DNA of 18,016 bases from UBA7239 sp035456205 (GCA_035456205.1 DATIDQ010000038.1:1-18016), one strand, 5' to 3'; shown: positions 1 through 7,798, counted from the first letter of the stretch. Notes: generated by a model from the letters alone, not told the origin. Translations and numbers: made by a program.

Positions 1-25
1 ATACGCTACGAATCATGTTCAACAT
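1..25 (-). CDS. 5' end of an unidentified gene cut by the window edge
   Basis: On the minus strand an AAGGAG Shine-Dalgarno sequence (36-41) lies 10 nt before an ATG at 25-23, which opens a frame reading M-L-N-M-I-R-S-V up to the edge. The gene would lie downstream of glnA and point the same way. In related gammaproteobacteria the next gene here is often a small DUF4124-type membrane or periplasmic protein, or ntrB. The hydrophobic start would suit an N-terminal signal or membrane segment, but eight codons cannot settle it. The glnA terminator lies between the two genes, so it is probably transcribed at least partly on its own. Confidence 0.4.
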
Positions 26-76
26 GGCGATCGATCTCCTTAACAGTTGCCACCACTGTAACGCTAAACGCCGGAC

Positions 77-107
77 AAAAAAAAGCCCGACAACTGCCGG
101 ACTTTTT
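77..107 (-). terminator. rho-independent terminator of glnA
   Basis: Read on the minus strand, AAAAAGTCCG (107-98) pairs along its length with CGGGCTTTTT (89-80), with one G-T pair and an 8-nt loop, and is followed by a run of eight T (84-77). It lies 38 nt after the glnA stop codon. The A-run on the other side means it could also work on the plus strand, but no plus-strand gene enters from the left. Confidence 0.8.
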
Positions 108-145
108 CCAGATCACCGGAGTGATCGACAACTGTAGTTCATTTC

Positions 146-1555
146 TTAACAGCTGTAGTACATCTCGAATTCAACAGGGTGCGTGGTCATACGCAATCTG
201 GTGACTTCTTCCATTTTCAACGCGATGTAAGCATCGATCATATCGTTGTCAAACACGCCGCCTTTGGTCAGGAACTCACGATCCTTATCCAGCTCTTCCA
301 GAGCCATTTCCAGACTGGAACAGACAGTCGGGATCAACGCAGCTTCTTCCGGCTCCAGATCATAAAGATCTTTATCGGCAGCATCACCAGGATGGATCTT
401 GTTCTGGATACCATCGAGACCCGCCATCAACAATGCCGCGAAGCACAGGTAAGGGTTGGCGGTTGGATCAGGGAAACGCGTTTCGATGCGGCGCGCTTTT
501 TCGCTGTTAACCCAGGGGATACGGATAGAAGCGGAACGGTTGCGGGCAGAGTAAGCCAACATAACCGGCGCTTCAAAACCAGGAACCAGACGCTTGTACG
601 AGTTAGTGCCCGGGTTACAGAAAGCGTTCAGGGCTTTCGCGTGTTTGATGATACCGCCAACGTAGAACAGGGCAGTTTCAGACAGGCCAGCGTAAGCGTC
701 ACCGGCGAAGATGTTCTTGCCTTTGGCAGTGATGGACTGGTGCACGTGCATACCTGAACCGTTATCACCCACGATAGGCTTAGGCATGAAAGTGGCAGTT
801 TTACCGTAAGCGTGCGCCACGTTGTGTACACAGTATTTCAGGATCTGCACTTCGTCGGCTTTCTTCACCAGCGTGTTGCCACCAACGCCGATTTCGCACT
901 GACCGGCAGTGGCCACTTCGTGGTGATGCACTTCCAGCACCAGACCCATCTGCTCCATGGCGTTACACATAGCACCACGGATTTCGTGCAGCGAATCAAC
1001 CGGTGGCACGGGGAAATAACCACCTTTCACCACTGGACGGTGGCCGGTGTTACCGCCTTCAAATGTATGGTCAGAAGCCCAGGCCGCCTCTTCAGAAGCA
1101 ATCTTGACACTGCAACCAGACATATCGATTTTCCACTTCACGTCATCAAAGACGAAAAATTCTGGCTCAGGGCCCATGGTGGCGTAAGCATCTGCACCAT
1201 GCAGGGACTTCAGATAATCTTCAGCGCGCTGGGCCACTGAACGTGGATCACGGTTATAGCCTTGCATAGTGGAAGGCTCAACAATCGAACAACGCAAGAT
1301 AACGGTTGGCTCTTCGAAGAAAGGATCCAGCACAGCAGTGCTGTCATCAGGCATCAGGATCATGTCGGATTCGTTGATACCTTTCCAGCCGGCAATGGAG
1401 GAGCCGTCGAACATCTTGCCGTTAGTGAACAGGCTAGCGCCTTCGCCTTTGGCAGGGTAAGTCACGTGTTGCTCTTTACCCTTGGTATCGGTGAAACGGA
1501 AGTCTAGCCACTTCACGTCATGGTCTTTGATCAGTTTCAGAGTTTTCTCTGACAT
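146..1555 (-). CDS. glnA: type I glutamine synthetase
   Basis: ATP-dependent condensation of ammonia with glutamate to give glutamine; a cytoplasmic dodecamer and the main route of ammonia assimilation. The product is 469 residues, the same length as the E. coli enzyme, and matches the family end to end. Visible signatures include the FDGSS segment (49-53), the metal-binding glutamates around 130/132, 213 and 221, the NGSGMHVH segment (265-272) and the EFEMYYSC end. Tyr398 in DLYDL is the conserved adenylylation target, so GlnE-type control is expected. The start at 1555 is chosen because GGAGG (1565-1561) sits 5 nt upstream; an upstream in-frame ATG at 1567 would overlap this ribosome site. 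One oddity is Val-Gly-Gly-Asn at 224-227, where E. coli has Thr-Arg-Phe-Asn. Transcription is probably from the sigma-54 promoter upstream. Confidence 0.98.
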   Translation of the reverse strand: MSEKTLKLIKDHDVKWLDFRFTDTKGKEQHVTYPAKGEGASLFTNGKMFDGSSIAGWKGINESDMILMPDDSTAVLDPFFEEPTVILRCSIVEPSTMQGYNRDPRSVAQRAEDYLKSLHGADAYATMGPEPEFFVFDDVKWKIDMSGCSVKIASEEAAWASDHTFEGGNTGHRPVVKGGYFPVPPVDSLHEIRGAMCNAMEQMGLVLEVHHHEVATAGQCEIGVGGNTLVKKADEVQILKYCVHNVAHAYGKTATFMPKPIVGDNGSGMHVHQSITAKGKNIFAGDAYAGLSETALFYVGGIIKHAKALNAFCNPGTNSYKRLVPGFEAPVMLAYSARNRSASIRIPWVNSEKARRIETRFPDPTANPYLCFAALLMAGLDGIQNKIHPGDAADKDLYDLEPEEAALIPTVCSSLEMALEELDKDREFLTKGGVFDNDMIDAYIALKMEEVTRLRMTTHPVEFEMYYSC

Positions 1556-1628
1556 GGTTTCCTCCAAAGGAACGGTGTGTCACTTGCTGTTGATAAAAGT
1601 TGTGTAGGGATGGGACAAGCAAGAGGGG

Positions 1629-1643
1629 GCAAAATATATGCCA
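1629..1643 (-). promoter_or_regulatory. sigma-54 promoter of glnA
   Basis: The minus strand reads TGGCATATATTTTGC, an almost perfect match to the sigma-54 (RpoN) consensus TGGCAC-N5-TTGC, with the -24 GG and -12 GC correctly separated by 10 nt. Transcription would start near 1618, giving a leader of about 63 nt before the glnA ATG. Two NtrC-like sites lie about 104 and 134 bp upstream of that start, close to the layout of E. coli glnAp2. Confidence 0.82.
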
Positions 1644-1714
1644 TTTGTGCATTTAAAAAAAGCAGAGTCTTTCAAGCGTTTATCAGGGATTGCACCATCA
1701 TCTGGCACAAATAT

Positions 1715-1729
1715 GCACCATTCTGGAAT
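1715..1729 (-). promoter_or_regulatory. NtrC (GlnG) enhancer site, promoter-proximal
   Basis: The plus-strand sequence GCACCATTCTGGAAT keeps a full GCACCA half and the TGG of the second half with the 3-nt spacer of the NtrC consensus GCACCA-N3-TGGTGC. Its centre at 1722 is about 30 bp (three helical turns) from the second site. It is weaker than the distal site because the last three bases of the second half differ. Confidence 0.55.
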
Positions 1730-1744
1730 TTTAACATCTAAAGC

Positions 1745-1759
1745 GCTCCAGATTGGTGC
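1745..1759 (-). promoter_or_regulatory. NtrC (GlnG) enhancer site, promoter-distal
   Basis: The sequence GCTCCAGATTGGTGC matches the palindromic NtrC consensus GCACCA-N3-TGGTGC at 11 of 12 specified bases. It is centred at 1752, about 134 bp upstream of the predicted glnA start. As a strong site it probably loads phosphorylated NtrC for activation of the sigma-54 polymerase. It also lies only about 25-30 bp upstream of the thiI -35 region, so some influence on thiI is possible. Confidence 0.7.
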
Positions 1760-1781
1760 GTTTATTGATAATGTCGTCTTT

Positions 1782-1811
1782 CTGCCATCCGATAGATAGC
1801 CTGTCTATAAT
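1782..1811 (+). promoter_or_regulatory. probable sigma-70 promoter of thiI
   Basis: A perfect TATAAT -10 box (1806-1811) is preceded after 18 nt by CTGCCA (1782-1787), a 4/6 match to TTGACA. Transcription would start near 1818, leaving a leader of about 22 nt before the thiI ATG. No convincing Shine-Dalgarno sequence is present in that leader. The rest of the 284-bp glnA-thiI gap holds the glnA regulatory sites listed separately. Confidence 0.55.
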
Positions 1812-1839
1812 GCGACTCCACTAGTCCAGACCTCTTCCC

Positions 1840-3318
1840 ATGCAATACACCATCAAGCTGTTTGCCGAAATCACCATCAAGAGCCGACCGGTGCGCCAAC
1901 GCATGGTTCGTATGCTGCGCGACAATTTGCGCACCCTGATAAAACCACTCGATCCTGATGTCGTGATAGATCGTAACTGGGACTACATCGGCATCACCAG
2001 CCAGGCAGACGAAGCAACACAGGCACAGATTGTTGATTTGCTAAAACGCACACCCGGCATCAGCCACTTCCAGTGTGTGCATGAGTTTCCACTCTATACG
2101 GATCCACAAAGCGACGTTCCCGAAGTAGATTGGGATGGCATTTTTGGTTACACCCGCGCGGTATACGGCGAATTGCTGGCTGGAAAAACCTTTCGCGTTT
2201 CCTGCCGCCGACTCGGCAACCACACATTTCAATCAGCAGACATCGAACGCTACATTGGTGGCGGTTTAAATCAGCACTGCCCGTCTGCTGGTGTAAAGTT
2301 AAAACATCCGGATATCAATGTACCGGTCGAAATTCGTCACGACCGTTTCTACGTCATCGAACAGGATTACCCCGGCCTCGGCGGTTTTCCAATGGCGACA
2401 CAGGATGCCGTGTTGTCATTAATTTCTGGCGGCTTTGATTCCACCGTTTCTACGTATCTCACCATGAAACGTGGATTACTCACACATTTCTGCTTTTTCA
2501 ATCTAGGCGGTGACGCACACGAAATCGCTGTGAAAGAAATTGCTGTTTATTTATGGATGAAATACGGCGCATCACACAGGGTAAAATTTATCAGCGTGCC
2601 TTTTATCGATGTCGTGCGTGAAATTCAGGAAAAAGTGCATCACTCGCAGATGGGCGTGATTCTGAAACGCATGATGTTACGTGCCGCCAGTGAGCTTGCA
2701 CAGAAACTGGAAATTCAGGCACTGGTCACTGGCGAAGCTGTGGCGCAGGTATCCAGCCAGACTTTGCAGAACCTGTCCGTGATCACCCAAGTGACGGACA
2801 CACTGGTATTGCGCCCACTGATCACCATGGACAAGCCAGACATTATTGATTACGCCAGAAAAATCGGCACCGAAGTATTCGCAAAAAACATTCCGGAATA
2901 CTGCGGTGTGATCTCCCAAAAACCGACTACCCGCGCAAAACCGGAGCGCATCGAACGAGAAGAAACCCGTTTTGATTTCGCCGTGTTGCAACAGGCTATT
3001 GCTGATAGTGTTCTCACCAACATTGACCAGATTACCCGCAGCGAACAACGGGACGACAATATAGAAGCACTGCATGAAGCACCTGCAGGTAGTGTAATTC
3101 TGGATATCCGTCATCCGGATGAAGAGCAACGCAGACCGCTCTCTATCACCGGAGCTACAGTGCAAACTTTACCGTTTTACCAGTTGCACAAACGCTATAC
3201 AGAACTGGATAAAAACCTGCAATATCTGTTGTATTGCGAGCGCGGCGTGATGAGCCGCCTGCAAGCACAGTTTTTGCAAGGACAGGGGTTTTCGCTCGTC
3301 GGCATTTACCAAAAATGA
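1840..3318 (+). CDS. thiI: tRNA 4-thiouridine synthase / thiamine sulfurtransferase ThiI, with rhodanese domain
   Basis: ThiI adenylates U8 of tRNA and replaces the oxygen with sulfur taken from IscS. In enterobacteria it also passes sulfur to ThiS for thiazole synthesis. At 492 residues it has the long, enterobacterial-type architecture. An N-terminal ferredoxin-like/THUMP region (about 1-165, with RYIGGGLNQH) is followed by a PP-loop ATPase with SGGFDS at 196-201 and a C-terminal rhodanese domain (about 405-492). The persulfide cysteine is Cys466 in YCERGVMSR; the partner cysteine is Cys355 in PEYCGV. Both are present, so it should be catalytically complete. The start at 1840 matches the family N-terminus (YTIKLFAEITIKS), although no clear ribosome site precedes it. 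Its stop overlaps the start of the next gene as ATGA, suggesting co-translation with the importer genes. Confidence 0.97.
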   Translation: MQYTIKLFAEITIKSRPVRQRMVRMLRDNLRTLIKPLDPDVVIDRNWDYIGITSQADEATQAQIVDLLKRTPGISHFQCVHEFPLYTDPQSDVPEVDWDGIFGYTRAVYGELLAGKTFRVSCRRLGNHTFQSADIERYIGGGLNQHCPSAGVKLKHPDINVPVEIRHDRFYVIEQDYPGLGGFPMATQDAVLSLISGGFDSTVSTYLTMKRGLLTHFCFFNLGGDAHEIAVKEIAVYLWMKYGASHRVKFISVPFIDVVREIQEKVHHSQMGVILKRMMLRAASELAQKLEIQALVTGEAVAQVSSQTLQNLSVITQVTDTLVLRPLITMDKPDIIDYARKIGTEVFAKNIPEYCGVISQKPTTRAKPERIEREETRFDFAVLQQAIADSVLTNIDQITRSEQRDDNIEALHEAPAGSVILDIRHPDEEQRRPLSITGATVQTLPFYQLHKRYTELDKNLQYLLYCERGVMSRLQAQFLQGQGFSLVGIYQK

Positions 3319-4151
3319 AATATCTGGTTATTTTTCTGTTAATGACATTCCATATTGCAGTGAAAGCAGACACTGCAAAACCACAGCGCCTTGAAAAACC
3401 ACAAAGAATTGCTTCTCTCGGCCTGTGCACCGACCAGGTATTACTGATGCTGGTAGATCGCTCGCGTATTGCCACCGTCAACCGGCAGGCGACCAATCCC
3501 GCTGTGTCATACATGGCTGCTGCAGTTGGCAATATTCCATTAAATGACGCCACGGCAGAAGAAATTATTCCCTATCAACCCGATCTGATTGTCAGCACTT
3601 CATTTGCCTCACCGGATGCGGTGCGCATGTTAAAAACACTGGGCTATCGCGTGGAAATGTTACCGTTGCCCACCACTGTTGCCGGTGTGCGTGAAATGTT
3701 GTTGTTAGCCGGCAAATGGTTCGGTGAAGAAGAAAAAGCGCGGGCACTGATTGCAAATATGGACCGCCAGATTGCTGAAGCCCAGGCACGAAATATCAGT
3801 AAACCATCACGGCGTGCGATCATCTATTCACCCAATGGCTATACCATTGGCAGTGATACGATCGAACACGACGCATTGCAACTGGCGGGCTATCACAATC
3901 TGGCCGCCGACATGGGTATCAGTCACTTCCAGCAAATTTCACTGGAAACATTAGTGACGACGCAACCGGAGCGAATTCTCATCGACAATTACGCTTACAA
4001 CCAGAATTCATTGGCTTACAGTTACGTCAACCATCCGGTGGTAAAACATATGATTCCACAAGAAAATCGTATGTACGTTCCATCCCGCTTGCGTGATTGT
4101 GCCGGTCCACAAGTGGCAGAAGAAATTGCCTGGCTGGCGGATCATAGATGA
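3315..4151 (+). CDS. periplasmic substrate-binding protein of a BtuF/FepB-type ABC importer
   Basis: Captures a metal chelate such as a corrinoid, haem or ferric siderophore in the periplasm and delivers it to the permease encoded next. The 278-residue product starts with a signal peptide (hydrophobic run about 3-15, likely cut after AVKA at 18). The mature part has the class III binding-protein pattern: RIASLGLCTDQVLLML near the start, IIPYQPDLIVS, and a long central helix around the AGKWFGEEEKARAL segment. No lipobox is visible, so it should be soluble. The ATG at 3315 overlaps the thiI stop by ATGA; an open frame extends further upstream but would run inside thiI and hide the signal peptide. 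B12 genes elsewhere in the window make a BtuF role attractive, but no cobalamin riboswitch precedes this operon, so a siderophore or haem substrate cannot be excluded. Confidence 0.85.
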   Translation: MKYLVIFLLMTFHIAVKADTAKPQRLEKPQRIASLGLCTDQVLLMLVDRSRIATVNRQATNPAVSYMAAAVGNIPLNDATAEEIIPYQPDLIVSTSFASPDAVRMLKTLGYRVEMLPLPTTVAGVREMLLLAGKWFGEEEKARALIANMDRQIAEAQARNISKPSRRAIIYSPNGYTIGSDTIEHDALQLAGYHNLAADMGISHFQQISLETLVTTQPERILIDNYAYNQNSLAYSYVNHPVVKHMIPQENRMYVPSRLRDCAGPQVAEEIAWLADHR

Positions 4152-4181
4152 CCATTAATCACTTATGAAAAACCGTTAACG

Positions 4182-5180
4182 ATGAATCGTCTCTCACCCA
4201 CCATGCTCACTCTATTACTGGCACTCATCACACTAGCCTGCTTTCTGGTATCGCTGTGGACAGGCACGGCGGATATTGCTGTAGCCAAAGGTGTCACCGA
4301 CAGCCTGCACGGTGTTGTCAGTGTTGAGTCACTGATCGTCACCGATGTGCGCCTGCCGCGCGCACTGCTGGCACTGTTCATCGGCGGTACATTGGGCCTT
4401 GCCGGTGCAGCCCTGCAAGGTTTGCTGCGCAATCCGTTGGCAGAACCAGGCATCATCGGGGTGTCCAATGGCGCAGCACTAGGCGCGGTCATCGTGTTCT
4501 ATTTTGGTTTCGCATCAGCAGGCTGGTTTGTATTGCCGCTGGGTGGATTATTGGGCGCGGCGGTATCGGTGTTGTGCCTGTCACTGCTGGTACCACACAA
4601 CAGCAATGTATTGACGCTGATTCTCGCCGGCATCGCCATCAATGCCATCGGCAGCGCGCTGATTGCGCTCGCGCTCAACTTTGCGCCCAGCCCTTATGCC
4701 ATGCAGGAAATTGTTTATTGGTTGCTCGGCTCCGTTACCAATCGCAGCCTGCACGATGTCGCTATCGCCCTCCCTTTCATGATATTCGGCTGGTTGCTGA
4801 TGCTCGGCTGTGGCCGCTTTCTTGATGCATTAACGCTGGGCGAAGAAACCGCGCACTCGCTCGGTTTCAATGTGCAACGCTTGCGCTGGGTGTTGGTGGC
4901 CGGTGTAGCCGCCGGGATCGGCGCTGCCGTATCAGTCAGCGGCAACATCGGTTTTGTTGGTCTGGTAGTGCCGCATATCTTGCGACCATTGGTTGGCTAT
5001 TCACCGCGTCGTTTACTCGGTGTGAGTTTCTGGGGCGGCGCGATCTTATTGTTGCTCGCCGATATCACCGTGCAATTGTTATCACATGGCGGCGAAATGA
5101 AACTCGGCGTTGTCACCGCGCTGGTCGGCGGGCCGTTTTTCCTTTATCTCATCCTGCGCACAAAGAACTATTGGTCATGA
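4182..5180 (+). CDS. FecCD/BtuC-family ABC importer permease
   Basis: Membrane-spanning subunit that forms the translocation path, probably as a homodimer with about ten helices each. The 332-residue length is usual for the family. It carries the hallmark segment GLAGAALQGLLRNPLAEPG followed by IGVSNGAALGA in the first third, and GNIGFVGLVVPHILRPLVG in the last third, the latter near the coupling region that touches the ATPase. It follows the binding-protein gene after 30 nt and overlaps the ATPase gene by 4 nt. No good Shine-Dalgarno sequence precedes the ATG at 4182, and a four-codon frame (4165-4179) ends just before it. Substrate as for its neighbours: corrinoid, haem or siderophore. Confidence 0.92.
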   Translation: MNRLSPTMLTLLLALITLACFLVSLWTGTADIAVAKGVTDSLHGVVSVESLIVTDVRLPRALLALFIGGTLGLAGAALQGLLRNPLAEPGIIGVSNGAALGAVIVFYFGFASAGWFVLPLGGLLGAAVSVLCLSLLVPHNSNVLTLILAGIAINAIGSALIALALNFAPSPYAMQEIVYWLLGSVTNRSLHDVAIALPFMIFGWLLMLGCGRFLDALTLGEETAHSLGFNVQRLRWVLVAGVAAGIGAAVSVSGNIGFVGLVVPHILRPLVGYSPRRLLGVSFWGGAILLLLADITVQLLSHGGEMKLGVVTALVGGPFFLYLILRTKNYWS

Positions 5181-5971
5181 ACACAAATTTATTGCAAGGC
5201 AATGCGCTCTCGTTTTCTATCGAAAACGTAGACATCGTGCGCAATATTGATGTTGCGGTGCATGAAGGTGAACTGGTGGGTTTGATAGGCCCTAACGGTG
5301 TAGGAAAAAGTACATTACTAAGATTGTTGTGCGGTATCGAGCCACCCACCCACGGCACCGTGCAATGGCAAGAAAAAAATCTCTCCGATATCTCCATGGA
5401 AAATCGCGCGAAAATGTTGGGCTATCTCGCACAGGGTGCGCGTGCGCAATGGCCAGTCAGTGTAGAACGGGTTGTGGAATTGGGGCGTTTACCTTTTCAA
5501 CATCTCTGGCAGCGCAACACCCCCGCTGATCGCGATGCCGTTGAGCAGGCGATGCAGATGACGGAAATCACTGCATACCGCAATCGCATTGCCACTACAT
5601 TGTCTGGTGGCGAACAAACACTGGTGATGCTTGCACGTATTTTTGCCACACAACCGCAACTGATTTTTGCGGACGAACCTGTCGCCACGCTGGATCCCTA
5701 TCACCAGTTACACGTAATGGAACTGCTGCGTTCACATGCAAAAAATAAAAATGCCGGCGTGGTGGTTTTGCATGATCTGGAGCTCGCTGCACGCTTTTGT
5801 GATCGTCTGTATCTTTTCCAGCACGGAACCATTTTTGCCAGCGGTACACCGACAGAGGTTCTGACCCGGGATAATTTACGGGCGGTGTACGGCATTGAAA
5901 GTCGCATCAACTGTTCGGAAGACGGCATCAATGTCACGCTAGTTAAGCGTATTTGCGAAGGGCATCCGTGA
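5177..5971 (+). CDS. ABC importer ATPase, BtuD/FecE type
   Basis: Cytoplasmic ATPase that powers the importer. The 264-residue protein shows Walker A GPNGVGKST (38-46), a Q-loop at Gln86, signature LSGGE (142-146), Walker B QLIFADEP (161-168) and an H-loop histidine at 199 in VVLHDLELA, all intact. The signature reads LSGGEQT rather than the more usual LSGGEQQ/R. The ATG at 5177 forms an ATGA overlap with the permease stop; a TTG two codons upstream is possible but less likely. The gene ends 17 nt from the convergent NUDIX gene, and that short AT-rich gap has no clear terminator hairpin. Confidence 0.93.
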   Translation: MNTNLLQGNALSFSIENVDIVRNIDVAVHEGELVGLIGPNGVGKSTLLRLLCGIEPPTHGTVQWQEKNLSDISMENRAKMLGYLAQGARAQWPVSVERVVELGRLPFQHLWQRNTPADRDAVEQAMQMTEITAYRNRIATTLSGGEQTLVMLARIFATQPQLIFADEPVATLDPYHQLHVMELLRSHAKNKNAGVVVLHDLELAARFCDRLYLFQHGTIFASGTPTEVLTRDNLRAVYGIESRINCSEDGINVTLVKRICEGHP

Positions 5972-5988
5972 TTATTTATTTACAATAG

Positions 5989-6531
5989 TTACAGCGGCCC
6001 GATATCTTCCACATGCAATGAAAACTTTCCGGTTTTCCTGTCTTCAAAATAATGATGCAGGGTGCGCCACATCGTGCGGAATGCCAGTTCAGACCACGGA
6101 ATTTCTTCTTCAGAAAAAAAACGCACTTCCAGTGACTCATCCGTGCTGGCAGCAAATACCGGCTCAGATAGCTCTGCCAGATGCATCATATAAATCTGGC
6201 CGATATGCGGCAGGTTAAACATGCAGTACAAATCACCCATGGTCACTTGCGCGCCAGCTTCTTCCACCGTTTCCCGCGCTGCACCCTCTGCGACAGTCTC
6301 ACCCAGTTCGAGAAAACCGGCAGGTAAAGTCCAGAAACCCAGACGCGGCTCAATGGCACGCCGACACATCAACACCTGCCCCTGATACACCGGCAAGCAT
6401 CCGGTAATAATGCGAGGATTGTGGTAATGAATGACTTCACAACTCACACAAACGTGTCGCTCGCGGTTATCACCTGCCGGCACCAGAATTTGTACCACGC
6501 CGCCACAAACAGAACAGAATTTCATTTCCAT
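5989..6531 (-). CDS. NUDIX hydrolase with N-terminal zinc ribbon
   Basis: Predicted to hydrolyse a nucleoside-diphosphate-linked substrate; the true substrate cannot be told from sequence. A four-cysteine zinc ribbon (Cys6, Cys9, Cys28, Cys31) resembles the Nudix_N_2 type. After it comes a full Nudix box, residues 72-94, with Gly72, Glu78, Arg86-Glu87, Glu90-Glu91 and Gly93 in the GX5EX7REUXEEXGU pattern. The length is 180 residues. The ATG at 6531 lies only 2 nt after the lysA stop, so the two are co-transcribed and perhaps co-translated. An alternative ATG two codons later (6525) is possible. In many relatives dapF follows lysA, so this gene occupies a position usually held by lysine or peptidoglycan metabolism. 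A link to lysine or PLP chemistry is only inference. Confidence 0.9.
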   Translation of the reverse strand: MEMKFCSVCGGVVQILVPAGDNRERHVCVSCEVIHYHNPRIITGCLPVYQGQVLMCRRAIEPRLGFWTLPAGFLELGETVAEGAARETVEEAGAQVTMGDLYCMFNLPHIGQIYMMHLAELSEPVFAASTDESLEVRFFSEEEIPWSELAFRTMWRTLHHYFEDRKTGKFSLHVEDIGPL

Positions 6532-6533
6532 AT

Positions 6534-7790
6534 TCAGGCAGGTAACACGGATTCACCGCGCCATAAATCAGCCAGTGTTTCACGCGCACGCACGGTGAAA
6601 ACCTGATCGCCGTCCACCATGACTTCCGCAGCGCGCGGACGGCTGTTGTAGTTGGAGCTCATCACAAAACCGTAAGCACCACTACCTTGTATTGCCAGCA
6701 AATCCCCGGCATCCAGAGTCAGCTCACGCGCCTTACCGAGAAAATCGCCGGTTTCACAGATCGGGCCAACAATATCAAAAATGTGAGATTTTCCATCACG
6801 TTGTTGCACTGGTTCAATATTTTGCCATGCCTGATAAAGCGCTGGACGAATCAGATCATTCATCGCCGCATCCACCACCGCAAAATGATGCGATGGCGTG
6901 GATTTCAACAAATCTACCCGCGTTAACAAAACACCGGCATTGGCAACAATCGATCGCCCGGGCTCCACCAACAATGTCAATTTCCTGTCACCCAGTTGTG
7001 CACGCACCGCTTTCATATAATCACCCGGCGTTGGCGGTTGATCACCGGCGCGATAGCTCACACCGAGACCACCACCAAGATCCAGATGCTCAACAACAAT
7101 ATTTTCTGCAGCCAACTGGTCAATCAACGCGAGTACTTTTTCCAGCGCATCCAGAAACGGAGTGAGCTCTGTTAACTGTGAACCAATATGGCAATCGATG
7201 CCTTTTATTTTAATGTGCGACAATTTTGATGCTTCACGATAAACATCCAGCGCCTCGATCATATCGATGCCGAATTTATTCTCGCGCAAGCCAGTGGAAA
7301 TATACGGGTGTGTATTAGCATCCACATCCGGATTCACGCGCAAGGATACTGCTGCAACAATATTCAAACTGGCAGCAACAGCCTGGATACGCTGTAGCTC
7401 TGCGCGAGACTCTACATTGAAACAATAAATGCCTATTTCCAGCGCGCGGGCAATTTCATCTTCGCGCTTACCGACGCCAGAAAATACAATACCATCGGGA
7501 TTGCCGCCGGCAGCCAACACGCGCTCGAGTTCACCCACAGAAACAATGTCAAATCCTGCGCCGAGTCGCGCCAGCACATTCAACACTGCCAGATTGGAAT
7601 TCGCTTTCACGGCAAAACATACGCGATGCACACAACCTTCCAACGCCTCAGTGTAGGCGTGATAACGGGCTGTAATCGCCGCACGACTATAAACATACGT
7701 CGGCGTGCCATAACGCACAGCAATATCAGAAAGTTTTACCGCTTCAGCGCACATTTCGCCCTGATGATGGGTAAAAACCTGTAACTGCAT
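6534..7790 (-). CDS. lysA: diaminopimelate decarboxylase
   Basis: PLP enzyme that decarboxylates meso-diaminopimelate to L-lysine, the last step of lysine synthesis. The 418-residue product matches the Pseudomonas-type enzyme throughout. The PLP lysine is Lys62 in FAVKANSN. HIGSQL, the phosphate-binding DLGGGLGVSY region, EPGRSIVANAG, the active-site cysteine motif ICETGDF and GAYGFVMSSNYN are all present. The start at 7790 is preferred because GAGG lies 6 nt upstream; an ATG at 7796 and a TTG at 7802 are in frame but poorly placed. It follows lptM with an 8-nt gap and is followed 2 nt later by the NUDIX gene. No dapF follows. Confidence 0.96.
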   Translation of the reverse strand: MQLQVFTHHQGEMCAEAVKLSDIAVRYGTPTYVYSRAAITARYHAYTEALEGCVHRVCFAVKANSNLAVLNVLARLGAGFDIVSVGELERVLAAGGNPDGIVFSGVGKREDEIARALEIGIYCFNVESRAELQRIQAVAASLNIVAAVSLRVNPDVDANTHPYISTGLRENKFGIDMIEALDVYREASKLSHIKIKGIDCHIGSQLTELTPFLDALEKVLALIDQLAAENIVVEHLDLGGGLGVSYRAGDQPPTPGDYMKAVRAQLGDRKLTLLVEPGRSIVANAGVLLTRVDLLKSTPSHHFAVVDAAMNDLIRPALYQAWQNIEPVQQRDGKSHIFDIVGPICETGDFLGKARELTLDAGDLLAIQGSGAYGFVMSSNYNSRPRAAEVMVDGDQVFTVRARETLADLWRGESVLPA

Positions 7791-7798
7791 ACTCATCC

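Noticed and set aside
1703..1716. TGGCAC followed by TGC on the plus strand, resembling a second sigma-54 promoter pointing to thiI
   Set aside because: The spacing between the -24 GG and -12 GC is 9 nt rather than the strict 10, and thiI has a better sigma-70 candidate nearer to its start.
4165..4179. Tiny reading frame M-K-N-R just before the permease gene
   Set aside because: Only four codons with no ribosome site; more likely chance than a leader peptide.
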